From: Pyrodictiaceae archaeon
Lineage (GTDB): Archaea > Thermoproteota > Thermoprotei_A > Sulfolobales > WANQ01
Length of the DNA: 64,000 nt
Assembly (NCBI GenBank): GCA_015521735.1
Contig: WANQ01000043.1
Coordinates: 1-64,000, forward strand
Direction: 5' to 3'
Shown here: positions 41,828 to 50,216 of the stretch, one piece after another
Layout of the letters: each line of letters starts with the position of its first letter
Position numbering within the stretch: the stretch's first letter is position 1
The notes under the pieces: generated by a model
What the model saw: the letters and a program-made list of their open reading frames with translations, nothing else
Told to the model about the DNA's origin: nothing
Database searches by the model: none
Made by a program: the position numbers and the translations under genes

Positions 41828-43365
41828 GGGTAAGCACCACCTAACCAGATCTCCTCAGTTCTAATCTTTTTCTGCGCGAGTATAAATATATAGGACATTA
41901 TTAAACCAAGTAATGCAACAAAATTTATAAATAATACTAACAATCCTAAAGTAGTATACTGGGCTAACAATGGGACTACTAGCCCTAAGGCAAAGTTTAC
42001 TCCAAGACCATATCCTTCAGCAATTGACAAGAGCCTATACTTTAACACACGACTACGTATAGGCTTATAGCCTCCATAATACGTGCTTAAATACTTTAAC
42101 CCATATACTAGTCCTGAAGCAGAAAGGAATACTAGTGCTACTAATGGTATAATTGATAGTACTCCATAGTTCATTGAAGCATAGACCAAGACTATGAAGG
42201 TATAGAGTTTTGCAGCAAACCCTATTGTTGATGGAGAACCTATGAGACTTAGAACACCAGTTATTGTTGCTAATGAGCCTTGTTGATCTATTCTTGAAAG
42301 ATATCCTAGCTCATATATATCTCTGGTATTAGCGAGTATCTCAATACTACCAGCATTAATAAATAGCAAAGACTTAGCTACACCATGCGCAATCATTAAT
42401 GTATACAATGCATAGAGCACACTAATACTATACCCTGTATAAATGTATATTCCAAGTAGGGACATAAGCATACCAGAATAAGCCATAGTAGAATACGATA
42501 ATAATCTCTTAACATCCCGTTGAACAAGTGCTTGAGCTGAAGCATATACTACTGTTACAGCACCTAGAACCACAAGTAAGTACTCCAACAATACTATGTG
42601 GGGTAAAACAACTTGTAGAATCCTTAAAACACCGTAAATACTCATTTTCTCCATTACACCACTAAGCATAGCTGATGCTGGCGACGGAGCTAGGGTATAA
42701 GCATCTGGTAGCCAGAAGTGTAAGGGTACTAGTGCTGCCTTAGCTATAAAGCCTATGAATAAGAGTACAGTTATTATTGGTCCAACACTTATTCCTAAAC
42801 CTGATAAGTCTGTAAAGCTGGCTGTTAAGGCCTTGTCCAAGCCTATATGATATGATGTAACTGCTAGTAAGGTGAATAACGAGAAATCTGCTGTAAGAGC
42901 ACCTACTATAAGATACTGGATACCTGCTCTCCAAGACTCACGTGTACCCTCAGATAATATTATCATGAACCCTATAAGCTCTGTTATAATCCAGAATACT
43001 ACGAACTCAAGTAACATAGTAGAAGTGTATAGTAAGAGTAGTGAAGCCGCGAATATGTCCATGGGTAGTTGTAGTGTACGTGCAATACCATAGAGTACTC
43101 TTGAGTATCCCTCCGTATGCAGTGTTACTGCTATGCCTACTAAGCCCAGCAATAAAAGGAATGGATATGATACTTGGTCAACGATCTCAAGGTAGAATGC
43201 CGATAAAGGTATCAATACTATTATAAGCGAGTAGCCTAAAAGCCTTAGAATCCTCGATAACCTTTGCTTACTATCAACTAGGATACTACCTAATATTATT
43301 AGAGCTGACGTAATGGTTACGTATAAGTACTTGTACATCAACATGTTAGCGACCTGGATAAGCAT
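41824..43365 (-). CDS. NuoL/M/N-type antiporter-like subunit 2
   Basis: A 513-residue membrane protein with about 14 helices. Channel signatures: LLEFVVFWIITELIGFMIIL (TM5 glutamate), FIAKAALVPLHFWLPDAYTL (TM7 lysine), SPASAMLSGVMEKMSIYGVL and RDVKRLLSYSTMAYSGMLMS. Closest within the window to its neighbour at 43346-44818, with which it overlaps by 20 bases, suggesting tandem duplication. Two such subunits plus the MrpD-type protein give three possible ion channels. Confidence 0.88.
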   Translation of the reverse strand: MLIQVANMLMYKYLYVTITSALIILGSILVDSKQRLSRILRLLGYSLIIVLIPLSAFYLEIVDQVSYPFLLLLGLVGIAVTLHTEGYSRVLYGIARTLQLPMDIFAASLLLLYTSTMLLEFVVFWIITELIGFMIILSEGTRESWRAGIQYLIVGALTADFSLFTLLAVTSYHIGLDKALTASFTDLSGLGISVGPIITVLLFIGFIAKAALVPLHFWLPDAYTLAPSPASAMLSGVMEKMSIYGVLRILQVVLPHIVLLEYLLVVLGAVTVVYASAQALVQRDVKRLLSYSTMAYSGMLMSLLGIYIYTGYSISVLYALYTLMIAHGVAKSLLFINAGSIEILANTRDIYELGYLSRIDQQGSLATITGVLSLIGSPSTIGFAAKLYTFIVLVYASMNYGVLSIIPLVALVFLSASGLVYGLKYLSTYYGGYKPIRSRVLKYRLLSIAEGYGLGVNFALGLVVPLLAQYTTLGLLVLFINFVALLGLIMSYIFILAQKKIRTEEIWLGGAYP

Positions 43366-44818
43366 AGCCTGCTACACCCTTCAGTATTCTAAGCCTAATA
43401 TTATAGTAGAATGTGTATACGAGTAATATTATTAGGAGAAGTGAGAATGCGTTAACTAGTGTTAGAGTAAACATTATCTCAGTATACGATATTAGTGGTG
43501 ATATAAAACCATAGACTATGTTCATTGAAGCTAGCGCTAGTTCTATGTATTGTGCTTGGTTTTCTACAGGCTTACCTGTAACTCTACCTGCTTCCCAGTG
43601 AACTCTAAGTATTCTTACACCATAGTATAGTGATACAAGTATACTATAGCCTATGAGGAGTAATACAGCTATTGTTAATGGACTTAAACCAGCCTCCAAT
43701 ACACCTATTATTGATAATAGCTTGCTCATAAAGCCTATTGTTGGTGGAATACCTATAACCGATAGTATTGAGAATAGACTTGAAAGAGAAGATACGGGTA
43801 CGTATGCTACAAGACCTTGTACTTCATCTAGAATTCGTGTATGTGTGGATAACTCTATTGTACCAGCATTAATGAATAACGATGCCTTGTATAAGCCGTG
43901 AGCATATATACTTGTAATAAATGCTAGGTAAAGATACGTACTCGCGGGATGAAGGAAGTATAGTGCTTGTATTACTGCTATTAGCCCAGTATTACCTATT
44001 GTTGAGTAAGCAAGCAGTCTCTTAACATCACGTTGGCTAAGGAGCATGAGGAAGCCGTAAACACATGTAATGAAGCCCATACCCAGTAATAGATACTTTG
44101 ACCACACATCCATTAATACTATGTTGTAGAGCCTCATTAATGCATAGAAGCCTAGCTTTACTGTAACACCACTAAGCACAGCTGATGCAGGAGATGGTGC
44201 AGTAGAATGTGCATGTGGTAGCCAGAAGTGTAGGGGTACTAGTGCTACTGTAGTAGTATAGCCTATCATTAATAGAAGAACATAGTATGGGTTAACACTT
44301 ATTGCCGGAAGAGACCATAAACTCGTGAGTAACGCCTTTTCTATGCCTATCTTTGAGGATAGTATAGCTAGTAATGCTAGAGCTGATACCTCAAAAGTCA
44401 ATGCTTTAAGGAAGAAAAACCTATAGCCAGCTCTAAATGCTTCAACACCGCCTTCAAACGATACTAGGAGGAAGCCAATTATTTCAGACATAGTCCATAG
44501 TGCTATGAATCCTACTAGATTTGGTGCAAGAACAGTATATATCAACGATATGTTGAACAAGTCTACCAGTAATTGTAGTCTATCCTGTGAGCCATACTTT
44601 ATCCTAGAGTACCATGAAGTGTAAAGTGATGAAGCTATTGATACAGGTATTAGTAAGATGAGAAACATTAAGGATACTTGGTCTACTAGACCGTATGAGA
44701 CAGCTATTAGTGGAATAAGATAGACTATAAGCCTTGTAGCAACAAGACTCCAAATACTAGGTCTACGGAAGACTAGGATTATGAGGAGAGATACGAGTAG
44801 TAAAATATATGTAATCAA
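43346..44818 (-). CDS. NuoL/M/N-type antiporter-like subunit 1
   Basis: A 490-residue membrane protein with about 14 helices and the same signatures as the next gene: VGFIALWTMSEIIGFLLVSF (TM5 glutamate), TTVALVPLHFWLPHAHSTAP, SPASAVLSGVTVKLGFYALM and RDVKRLLAYSTIGNTGLIAV. Alanine replaces the TM7 lysine position of its sister (compare FIAKAALVPLHFW with TTTVALVPLHFW), so its own ion path may differ or be closed. Begins 25 bases after the ferredoxin gene. Part of the membrane hydrogenase operon. Confidence 0.86.
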   Translation of the reverse strand: MITYILLLVSLLIILVFRRPSIWSLVATRLIVYLIPLIAVSYGLVDQVSLMFLILLIPVSIASSLYTSWYSRIKYGSQDRLQLLVDLFNISLIYTVLAPNLVGFIALWTMSEIIGFLLVSFEGGVEAFRAGYRFFFLKALTFEVSALALLAILSSKIGIEKALLTSLWSLPAISVNPYYVLLLMIGYTTTVALVPLHFWLPHAHSTAPSPASAVLSGVTVKLGFYALMRLYNIVLMDVWSKYLLLGMGFITCVYGFLMLLSQRDVKRLLAYSTIGNTGLIAVIQALYFLHPASTYLYLAFITSIYAHGLYKASLFINAGTIELSTHTRILDEVQGLVAYVPVSSLSSLFSILSVIGIPPTIGFMSKLLSIIGVLEAGLSPLTIAVLLLIGYSILVSLYYGVRILRVHWEAGRVTGKPVENQAQYIELALASMNIVYGFISPLISYTEIMFTLTLVNAFSLLLIILLVYTFYYNIRLRILKGVAGYAYPGR

Positions 44819-44843
44819 CTATGACCCCCAATAGGAGGGTCCA

Positions 44844-45353
44844 TTAACCTAACGTTATCATTCCCTCAAGCCTAGCTCTAACAAGTTGTTCTGCTCTACG
44901 ATGCCTTATCTCGTCTGAAACCTTTCTAGGCTCACCATAGATTATTGCACGTGCAGGACACATAGCATAACATGCTGGTTCTAATCCCTGTCTCCTCAAG
45001 TCCATACATAAATCACACTTAGTGCTAACTCTTAGATCAGGGTCTAGTTCTGGTACACCAAAGGGACAAGCATATAGGCATGCCATACATCCAATACACT
45101 TCATTGGATCAACATATACTGCACCACTTTCATCTCTTCTCATAGCCCCAGTAGGGCAAACCTCTATACATGGTGCTTTACTACAATGCATACATGATAG
45201 CGGTATTTTCACTCCTATACTTGTTTCATAGATCTTTATGAACGGTTTACCATCGTGTATGAAATCGCATACTGATTCACAGGTGCCACAGCCCATACAT
45301 CTATCAAGGTCTATGTATCTTAGAAACGTTATGGGGTCTGACTGCGAGGCCAA
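44844..45353 (-). CDS. Four-cluster ferredoxin subunit (HycB/CooF type)
   Basis: A 169-residue polyferredoxin with four [4Fe-4S] motifs: CMGCGTCESVCDF, CMHCSKAPCIEVCPTGAM, CIGCMACLYACPFGVP and a split CDLC ... ACYAMCPARAI. This pattern belongs to HycB/HydN/CooF proteins that bring electrons from formate or CO dehydrogenase to group 4 hydrogenases. No such dehydrogenase is in the window; the GltD-like flavoprotein upstream is the only nearby candidate partner. It is the first gene of the operon and has the promoter element at 45413-45425. Confidence 0.9.
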   Translation of the reverse strand: MASQSDPITFLRYIDLDRCMGCGTCESVCDFIHDGKPFIKIYETSIGVKIPLSCMHCSKAPCIEVCPTGAMRRDESGAVYVDPMKCIGCMACLYACPFGVPELDPDLRVSTKCDLCMDLRRQGLEPACYAMCPARAIIYGEPRKVSDEIRHRRAEQLVRARLEGMITLG

Positions 45354-45412
45354 GAATCCTCACCTAGTGGCTATGTAGGGTTACCACGTACACTAATGTA
45401 ATAACGCCTATA

Positions 45413-45425
45413 TATACTTTGCAGT
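45413..45425 (-). promoter_or_regulatory. Hydrogenase operon promoter, shared element ACTGCAAAGTATA
   Basis: On the minus strand ACTGCAAAGTATA runs into TATATAGG, giving BRE plus TATA box 60-72 bases upstream of the ferredoxin ATG (45353). The same 13 bases occur at 46719-46731 before the GltD-like gene. The leader between TATA and ATG holds nothing else that I can call. Confidence 0.5.
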
Positions 45426-45537
45426 AACCTTATAACGAAACTATTAGTAGCTGTAACTTATCGTGGTTCCGGGAATAGGTTAGTGGGAACTAAAACTAGG
45501 TTAAATAGACAGTTAAATAAACATACACTAGTTTTGG

Positions 45538-45563
45538 ACTAGACTAGTTTACTAGACTAGTTT
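45538..45563. repeat. 13-bp tandem duplication ACTAGACTAGTTT
   Basis: ACTAGACTAGTTT is present twice without a gap (45538-45550, 45551-45563), with a further ACTAGTTTT just before (45527-45535). Each copy holds the palindrome ACTAG-A-CTAGT. It covers the last codons and stop of the GltD-like gene. It could be a transcription-stop structure or a simple replication slip; nothing decides. Confidence 0.6.
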
Positions 45564-46619
45564 CTTGGAAGTTAGCTCTAAGTGTATACTTTTTGCAGCG
45601 TATAGTCCTTGCTTTACAGCTGAGCCTATAAGACTAGGACCTGTAACAACATCTCCTGCTGCCCATATTTTTGGATTACCTGTTCTAAATCTCTCATCAA
45701 CCTGTATTCTACCTCTACGATCAGCTTTAACTCCTAAATACTCGTTCTCGAATGGTGGGGTTGCTATTTCACCTATAGCTTCTATGATTGTGTCTGCATC
45801 TAATATGAACTCGCTACCAGGTATTGGTATGGGTCTAGGCCTACCACTTTCATCTGGTTCTCCAAGCTTCATTTTCTGTAACTCTATTCCCTTAACCCTA
45901 TTGTTTTCACGTATAATTCTTGTAGGTGATACTAGCTCCATCCACTTTACTCCACGGTTTATTAGCTTCCTAATCTCGTAGACACCTGCAGGAGCTTGCT
46001 TAATAGTTCTACGGTAAGCCATTATGACCTCTTTAGCTCCCTGGTTTAAAGCCTCCATTGCAGCGTCTACAGCACTTAATCCACCGCCTATAACTACTAC
46101 TCTATTACCGATGTGTGGTTTATGTGGAATGTAGCCCTTATTGTATATTCTTAGCTCGTAGAGGAATTCTAGAGCAGACATTACACCTGGTCCTTCTTCT
46201 CCAGGACAGTGAAGTCTACGTGAACGCCATGTACCAGTAGTAATTAGTACTGCATCATATTTGTCAACAAGGTCTTTCAACGAAACTATTCTCTCAACAA
46301 GTTTGTCTCCTTCATCTTCTCTAGGCTTACTATCACCAAACACCTTAGTCTTTGTAATGAATTCTACGTTAAATTTATCCCTTAACTCCTCAATACCCTC
46401 TAAGATATTTTCTGGTGGTATCCTCTCCTCCGGGATAGCAAATAACATGAGTCCTCCAGGTAGTGGTTGCTTGTCGTAGACGTGGACCTCGTATCCCCGA
46501 CAAGCAAGGTATCCAGCAGCACTAAGACCAGCAGGTCCACCGCCAACTATAGCTATCTTGTACCTTCCTCTTCCAGGAACAATTGATGGAGGCTCCTTAC
46601 ACATAAACGTAAACTTCAA
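45552..46619 (-). CDS. GltD-like NAD(P)H-dependent flavoprotein without the N-terminal Fe-S domain
   Basis: A 355-residue FAD/NAD(P) oxidoreductase similar to the glutamate synthase small subunit. FAD site IAIVGGGPAGLSAAGYLACR; GLMLFAIPEERIPP is the GltD-type loop; NAD(P) site VVVIGGGLSAVDAAMEAL; C-terminal FAD motif IWAAGDVVTGPSLIGSAVKQ. It is about 100 residues short because the usual N-terminal [4Fe-4S] domain is missing. It shares a promoter element with the membrane hydrogenase operon next door, so it may pass electrons between NAD(P)H and the four-cluster ferredoxin (inference). Confidence 0.85.
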   Translation of the reverse strand: MKFTFMCKEPPSIVPGRGRYKIAIVGGGPAGLSAAGYLACRGYEVHVYDKQPLPGGLMLFAIPEERIPPENILEGIEELRDKFNVEFITKTKVFGDSKPREDEGDKLVERIVSLKDLVDKYDAVLITTGTWRSRRLHCPGEEGPGVMSALEFLYELRIYNKGYIPHKPHIGNRVVVIGGGLSAVDAAMEALNQGAKEVIMAYRRTIKQAPAGVYEIRKLINRGVKWMELVSPTRIIRENNRVKGIELQKMKLGEPDESGRPRPIPIPGSEFILDADTIIEAIGEIATPPFENEYLGVKADRRGRIQVDERFRTGNPKIWAAGDVVTGPSLIGSAVKQGLYAAKSIHLELTSKKLV

Positions 46620-46718
46620 TACTTAGACACCTTCAACTAGTATAAGAGACGTTAATCTAGGATCCATGGCCTATAGTTTACGCTGTAGTTCAAGTACATT
46701 CTACCAGGGCCTAATATT

Positions 46719-46731
46719 TATACTTTGCAGT
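46719..46731 (-). promoter_or_regulatory. Promoter of GltD-like gene, shared element ACTGCAAAGTATA
   Basis: The minus strand reads ACTGCAAAGTATA followed by AATATTAG, 100-112 bases upstream of the ATG at 46619. It is identical over 13 bases to the element before the hydrogenase operon. An imperfect dyad (TTTCTTGGAA ... TTCTAAGAAA, about 46775-46796) lies in the same 242-bp gap, nearer the divergent ggt gene. Confidence 0.45.
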
Positions 46732-46861
46732 TGCTTAGTAGGAATATTCCTCCAACTAAATAATTTTGCTTATTTTCTTGGAAATATTCTAAGAAATAAA
46801 ACATGTTAGACAAGTATTTTTACTATTACATAAACCCTAGTCGTTTGAGGGTCTTAGCAGA

Positions 46862-48406
46862 ATGTTTAAGCATCCATTCTATTCAATGAGTGGTGTAGTA
46901 GCTTCGGAGCACCCCTTAGCATCTCTCATAGGCTCTAAGGTCTTAGAGAAAGGTAATAGTGTTGACGCTGCTATAGCTACAAGCCTAGTATTAGCTGTAA
47001 CATTACCTCACCTTGGAGGTATTGGTGGAGACTTATTTGCCCTAGTACGTGATCCTAATGGTAAGGTATACTTTGTTGATGGTAGTGGTTATGCTCCATC
47101 AAAGCTTACTCGAAAACTCCTGCTAAGTCTAGGATACAAGTCTATGCCCATGCATGGCCCATTATCAATTAATGTGCCAGGCATGATTGATGGATTGAGG
47201 ATTATGTGGGAGAACTGGGGAACAATTGAATGGCATGAACTAGTTGATTATGCTAGTAGAATTGCTAGTAAAGGATTTATTGTAACACGTAGTCTTGCAT
47301 TAAGTCTTAGAAACCTATACGATGATCTCTCAGCTGATCCTGGTTCCAGGGAAACATATTATCGTAATGGTATTCCACGTGAAGGTGAAGCAATATCATT
47401 TAAGGGCTTAGCTCAAGCACTTAAGCTAATAGGTGATGATCCTAGAAACTTCTATGAGGGAGAAATAGCTGAAAGAATAGTAGACTATGTTAAAAGTAGG
47501 GGTGGAGTATTAGAACTAAGTGATCTTAAGAGGTATAGAGCGAGTCTTGGCGAGCCAATCAATATAGAGTATAAGGGTAGATTAATATATGAGATGCCCC
47601 CAAGTACCCAAGGTATAACATCACTACATTTACTAAAACTACTAGAAGAATACGACTTAAAGTCCATGGGTTTGAATTCGAGTGAACGCGTAAAACTCTT
47701 CCTTAAAGCTGCTCAAATAGCTTATAGGGTTAGGGATTCATACATTACTGATCCAAGGTACATGAAGTTATCTGTAGAGTATCTACTCAGTAATAAGTTC
47801 ATAGAGATGTTGAGAGATGAGATGAGGAGGAATACACGCAAAAATAATGGAATAATACGTAAGCTAGATGGCGATACAACGTTTTTTGCAATAGCTGATA
47901 AAGACGGATGGATTGTAGCAGGTATTCAAAGCCTATTCTACCCATTCGGCTCCTATATAACAGAGCCCGAATTCAATATAACATTGAATTCTCGTGCATC
48001 ATCATTTAGTCTTAGCGAAGACCATGTTAATAGACTTGAACCACTAAAGAAGACTATGCACACACTGTCAGCAATGATAGTTGAGGATAACGGTAGGGTA
48101 TTAGCAATAGGTTTATCGGGTGGACACTTTAGACCCCTTCTCCATGCACAAATACTAACCAATATAATAGACTATGGACTGGGCATTCAAGAAGCAATAG
48201 AGTATCCTAGATTCATATGGTATTTATGGACTAATAACGTTGACTACGAGGAAGGCCTAGACGTTAGTGGACTAGAAGGCTATGTGTTGAAGAAGAAAGC
48301 CTATCCCTCAAGACTTGGTGTAGCATCTATAGTAGAGGTTAGGGAGGGTGTTAGAGCAGGCTACACAGACATACGTGGTGATGGCATACCAATAGGTCTC
48401 CCATAG
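46862..48406 (+). CDS. ggt: Gamma-glutamyltransferase family protein
   Basis: A 514-residue Ntn-hydrolase. GVVASEHPLASLIGSKVLEK, GGIGGDLFALVRDP and the self-cleavage site GDTTFFAIADKDG are clear; the Thr after Asp-Thr would become the nucleophile, separating large and small chains near residue 340. No signal peptide, unlike most bacterial enzymes, so it should act inside the cell. Archaea generally lack glutathione, so the gamma-glutamyl donor is uncertain; cephalosporin-acylase-like or gamma-glutamyl peptide hydrolysis are possible. The TauE-like exporter follows 28 bases later, likely in one transcript. Confidence 0.85.
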   Translation: MFKHPFYSMSGVVASEHPLASLIGSKVLEKGNSVDAAIATSLVLAVTLPHLGGIGGDLFALVRDPNGKVYFVDGSGYAPSKLTRKLLLSLGYKSMPMHGPLSINVPGMIDGLRIMWENWGTIEWHELVDYASRIASKGFIVTRSLALSLRNLYDDLSADPGSRETYYRNGIPREGEAISFKGLAQALKLIGDDPRNFYEGEIAERIVDYVKSRGGVLELSDLKRYRASLGEPINIEYKGRLIYEMPPSTQGITSLHLLKLLEEYDLKSMGLNSSERVKLFLKAAQIAYRVRDSYITDPRYMKLSVEYLLSNKFIEMLRDEMRRNTRKNNGIIRKLDGDTTFFAIADKDGWIVAGIQSLFYPFGSYITEPEFNITLNSRASSFSLSEDHVNRLEPLKKTMHTLSAMIVEDNGRVLAIGLSGGHFRPLLHAQILTNIIDYGLGIQEAIEYPRFIWYLWTNNVDYEEGLDVSGLEGYVLKKKAYPSRLGVASIVEVREGVRAGYTDIRGDGIPIGLP

Positions 48407-48434
48407 CCGTAAATAGTCGTTAGGGCTATAGGCA

Positions 48435-49214
48435 ATGATAGACTTGCTAGTATACTTTCTTATAGGTATCATAGCATCACTACTAGGCTCAATGGCTGGA
48501 CTGGGGGGTGGATTCCTCGCTATACCATCACTATATTACCTAGGAGTTCAACTACAATATGTTGTAGGGACATCTAAGTTCATGGTATTCGTGAACTCAA
48601 TTGTAAGCACTTACCGTTACTCTAGGAAAATGAAGTTTCCAGCTAAGCTATATGTATCAGTAGTTGTGCCAATGATACTAACAGCGTATGTGGGAGCATA
48701 CTTAGTAGTAGTATTACCGTCTAAGATACTTGTCTTAGCTATAGGAGTAATACTATTAGCTGGAAGCATAAGAATGATAATATCAACGCAAGGCCCCTTG
48801 ACTACACAGAGCACCAAGCCTACGAGTAATAGAATGTATGCACTAGGTGTTCTTTCAGGTAGTATAGCAGGACTCGTAGCAGGTGTATCAGGACTGGGAG
48901 GCGGAATAGTGAATGTACCAGTATTCATATACCTACTAGGATTGGACCCGCATCTAGCAGTATCATTGTCAATGGCCTGTATTCTACCATCAGCACTATC
49001 CTCTGTAATAAGGCATATAATAGACCATGTAGTAGACTGGAGTATAGCAATTCCACTAAGCATAGGAGCAGTAATAGGTGGATGGATTGGGCCAAGAATA
49101 GCATTAGGGATAAAGAAGGAAACCTTAAGAAAAATAATAGGGTTAATAATAGCGTTAGCAACAACTAGAATAATAATAGAAGCAGTAATAGAGCTAACAA
49201 GTATACAAGGATAA
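48435..49214 (+). CDS. TauE/SafE family membrane exporter
   Basis: A 259-residue protein with about eight helices, in two repeated halves. Each half carries the family's glycine motif: GSMAGLGGGFLAIPSLYYLG and VAGVSGLGGGIVNVPVFIYL. TauE/SafE proteins move sulfite, sulfonates or other organosulfur anions across the membrane. Next to gamma-glutamyltransferase, a sulfur-containing product is conceivable but unproved. ATG at 48435. Confidence 0.87.
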   Translation: MIDLLVYFLIGIIASLLGSMAGLGGGFLAIPSLYYLGVQLQYVVGTSKFMVFVNSIVSTYRYSRKMKFPAKLYVSVVVPMILTAYVGAYLVVVLPSKILVLAIGVILLAGSIRMIISTQGPLTTQSTKPTSNRMYALGVLSGSIAGLVAGVSGLGGGIVNVPVFIYLLGLDPHLAVSLSMACILPSALSSVIRHIIDHVVDWSIAIPLSIGAVIGGWIGPRIALGIKKETLRKIIGLIIALATTRIIIEAVIELTSIQG

Positions 49215-49327
49215 TGCTCTACGAGCAGCTTTATTACAGGCTATAAGTACAGTTAGGACAGAGTAATTAGAGGAAACATGTAGTCATTAATTATTAAAGT
49301 AAGGCGCTAAGTCATAGGTTTAAAGCT

Positions 49328-50005
49328 ATGACCATAGAGCCTCTAACAAGAGAGGAGAAAGAAAGGTTACTTAAGACTATAGAGGAAGACCGTGAGTTCC
49401 GCTATGCTCTAATGGGCCTTCTCGGCTTCAAAGAAGTCTTGGATAGAATTACTAAGCTAGAAGAACGATTCACTAAACTTGAGGAAGAATTCAAGAAGCT
49501 AGCTGAGAGACAACAAAAACTAGAAGAAAGGCAACAGAGATTAGAGGAGCAATACCAAGAACTAGCTAGAAGAATAACTAAAGTTGAGGAAAGACTTGAA
49601 AAGCTTGATAAGACCATAATAGCTATTGCCCATAGATTTGGCATATTAACGGAAGCAGGCTTCCGTGAAGCAATGAAGTATGTTGTAGAAGAAGTTCTTG
49701 GAGTAGCTAAAATAGAGAAATGGGTGTATAGAGATACAGAAGGAATAGTGTATGGTTGTCCAGCAGTAGTAGAGGTAGACATCGTAGTTAGAGATAAAGA
49801 ACACATTCTAGTAGAAGTGAAGTCCAGAGTATCTAGAAGTGATGTATCAGAGCTATATAGGATAGGTAAGCTATACGAAAAAGTCCGTGGCATAAAACCC
49901 AGACTACTCATAATCGGAGGATTCGTTGATACAACAGCATATGAGTTAGCAGTAAAACTAGGTGTTGAAATAAAACCTTTACTTAGAGAAGAATTGAGGA
50001 TATAA
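49328..50005 (+). CDS. Coiled-coil protein with C-terminal PD-(D/E)XK nuclease-like domain (DUF3782-like)
   Basis: A 225-residue protein. Residues 30-100 form a long coiled coil with heptads rich in Glu/Lys/Leu (KLEERFTKLEEEFKKLAERQ, QKLEERQQRLEEQYQELARR). The C-terminal domain shows VVEVDIVVRDKEHILVEVKS, the Asp and Glu-x-Lys of the restriction-endonuclease fold, followed by SELYRIGKLYEKVRGIKP. Such proteins are repeated many times in Sulfolobales and Desulfurococcales genomes; function unknown. A TATA-like TTATTAAAG about 30 bases before the ATG and no ribosome-binding site suggest a leaderless mRNA. Confidence 0.75.
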   Translation: MTIEPLTREEKERLLKTIEEDREFRYALMGLLGFKEVLDRITKLEERFTKLEEEFKKLAERQQKLEERQQRLEEQYQELARRITKVEERLEKLDKTIIAIAHRFGILTEAGFREAMKYVVEEVLGVAKIEKWVYRDTEGIVYGCPAVVEVDIVVRDKEHILVEVKSRVSRSDVSELYRIGKLYEKVRGIKPRLLIIGGFVDTTAYELAVKLGVEIKPLLREELRI

Positions 50006-50216
50006 GCCCTAAAACAATTCCCAAGCCATATAGTTAACCCTTAAGCATCTACGTGAGCTAGAATTCTTATACACGGGTTTAAGATAAGAGATAAGATAGT
50101 GGTAGAATCCTTAATAGAGATGACAAGTTATAGGCTATTATAAGAGTTAAGCTAAGAACACTAATAGAGTATCCTAGAAGCTGTAGCTAAGACAGCTAGT
50201 ACTATGAGGCTAAACC

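Noticed and set aside
38951..45353. Could the membrane complex be a sulfane sulfur reductase (Mbs) or complex I relative instead of a hydrogenase
   Set aside because: The large subunit keeps all four NiFe cysteines (CGIC and CFSC motifs) and a processing tail, which Mbs and complex I do not.
45538..45563. Tandem ACTAGACTAGTTT as an operator like those of the AAA ATPases
   Set aside because: It lies at the 3' end of a gene and not between a TATA box and a start codon. A slip duplication is the simpler explanation.
50006..50216. Possible box C/D sRNA in the 211-bp gap (GAGATGACAAG)
   Set aside because: Only a loose box C match with no box D at a proper distance and no closing stem.
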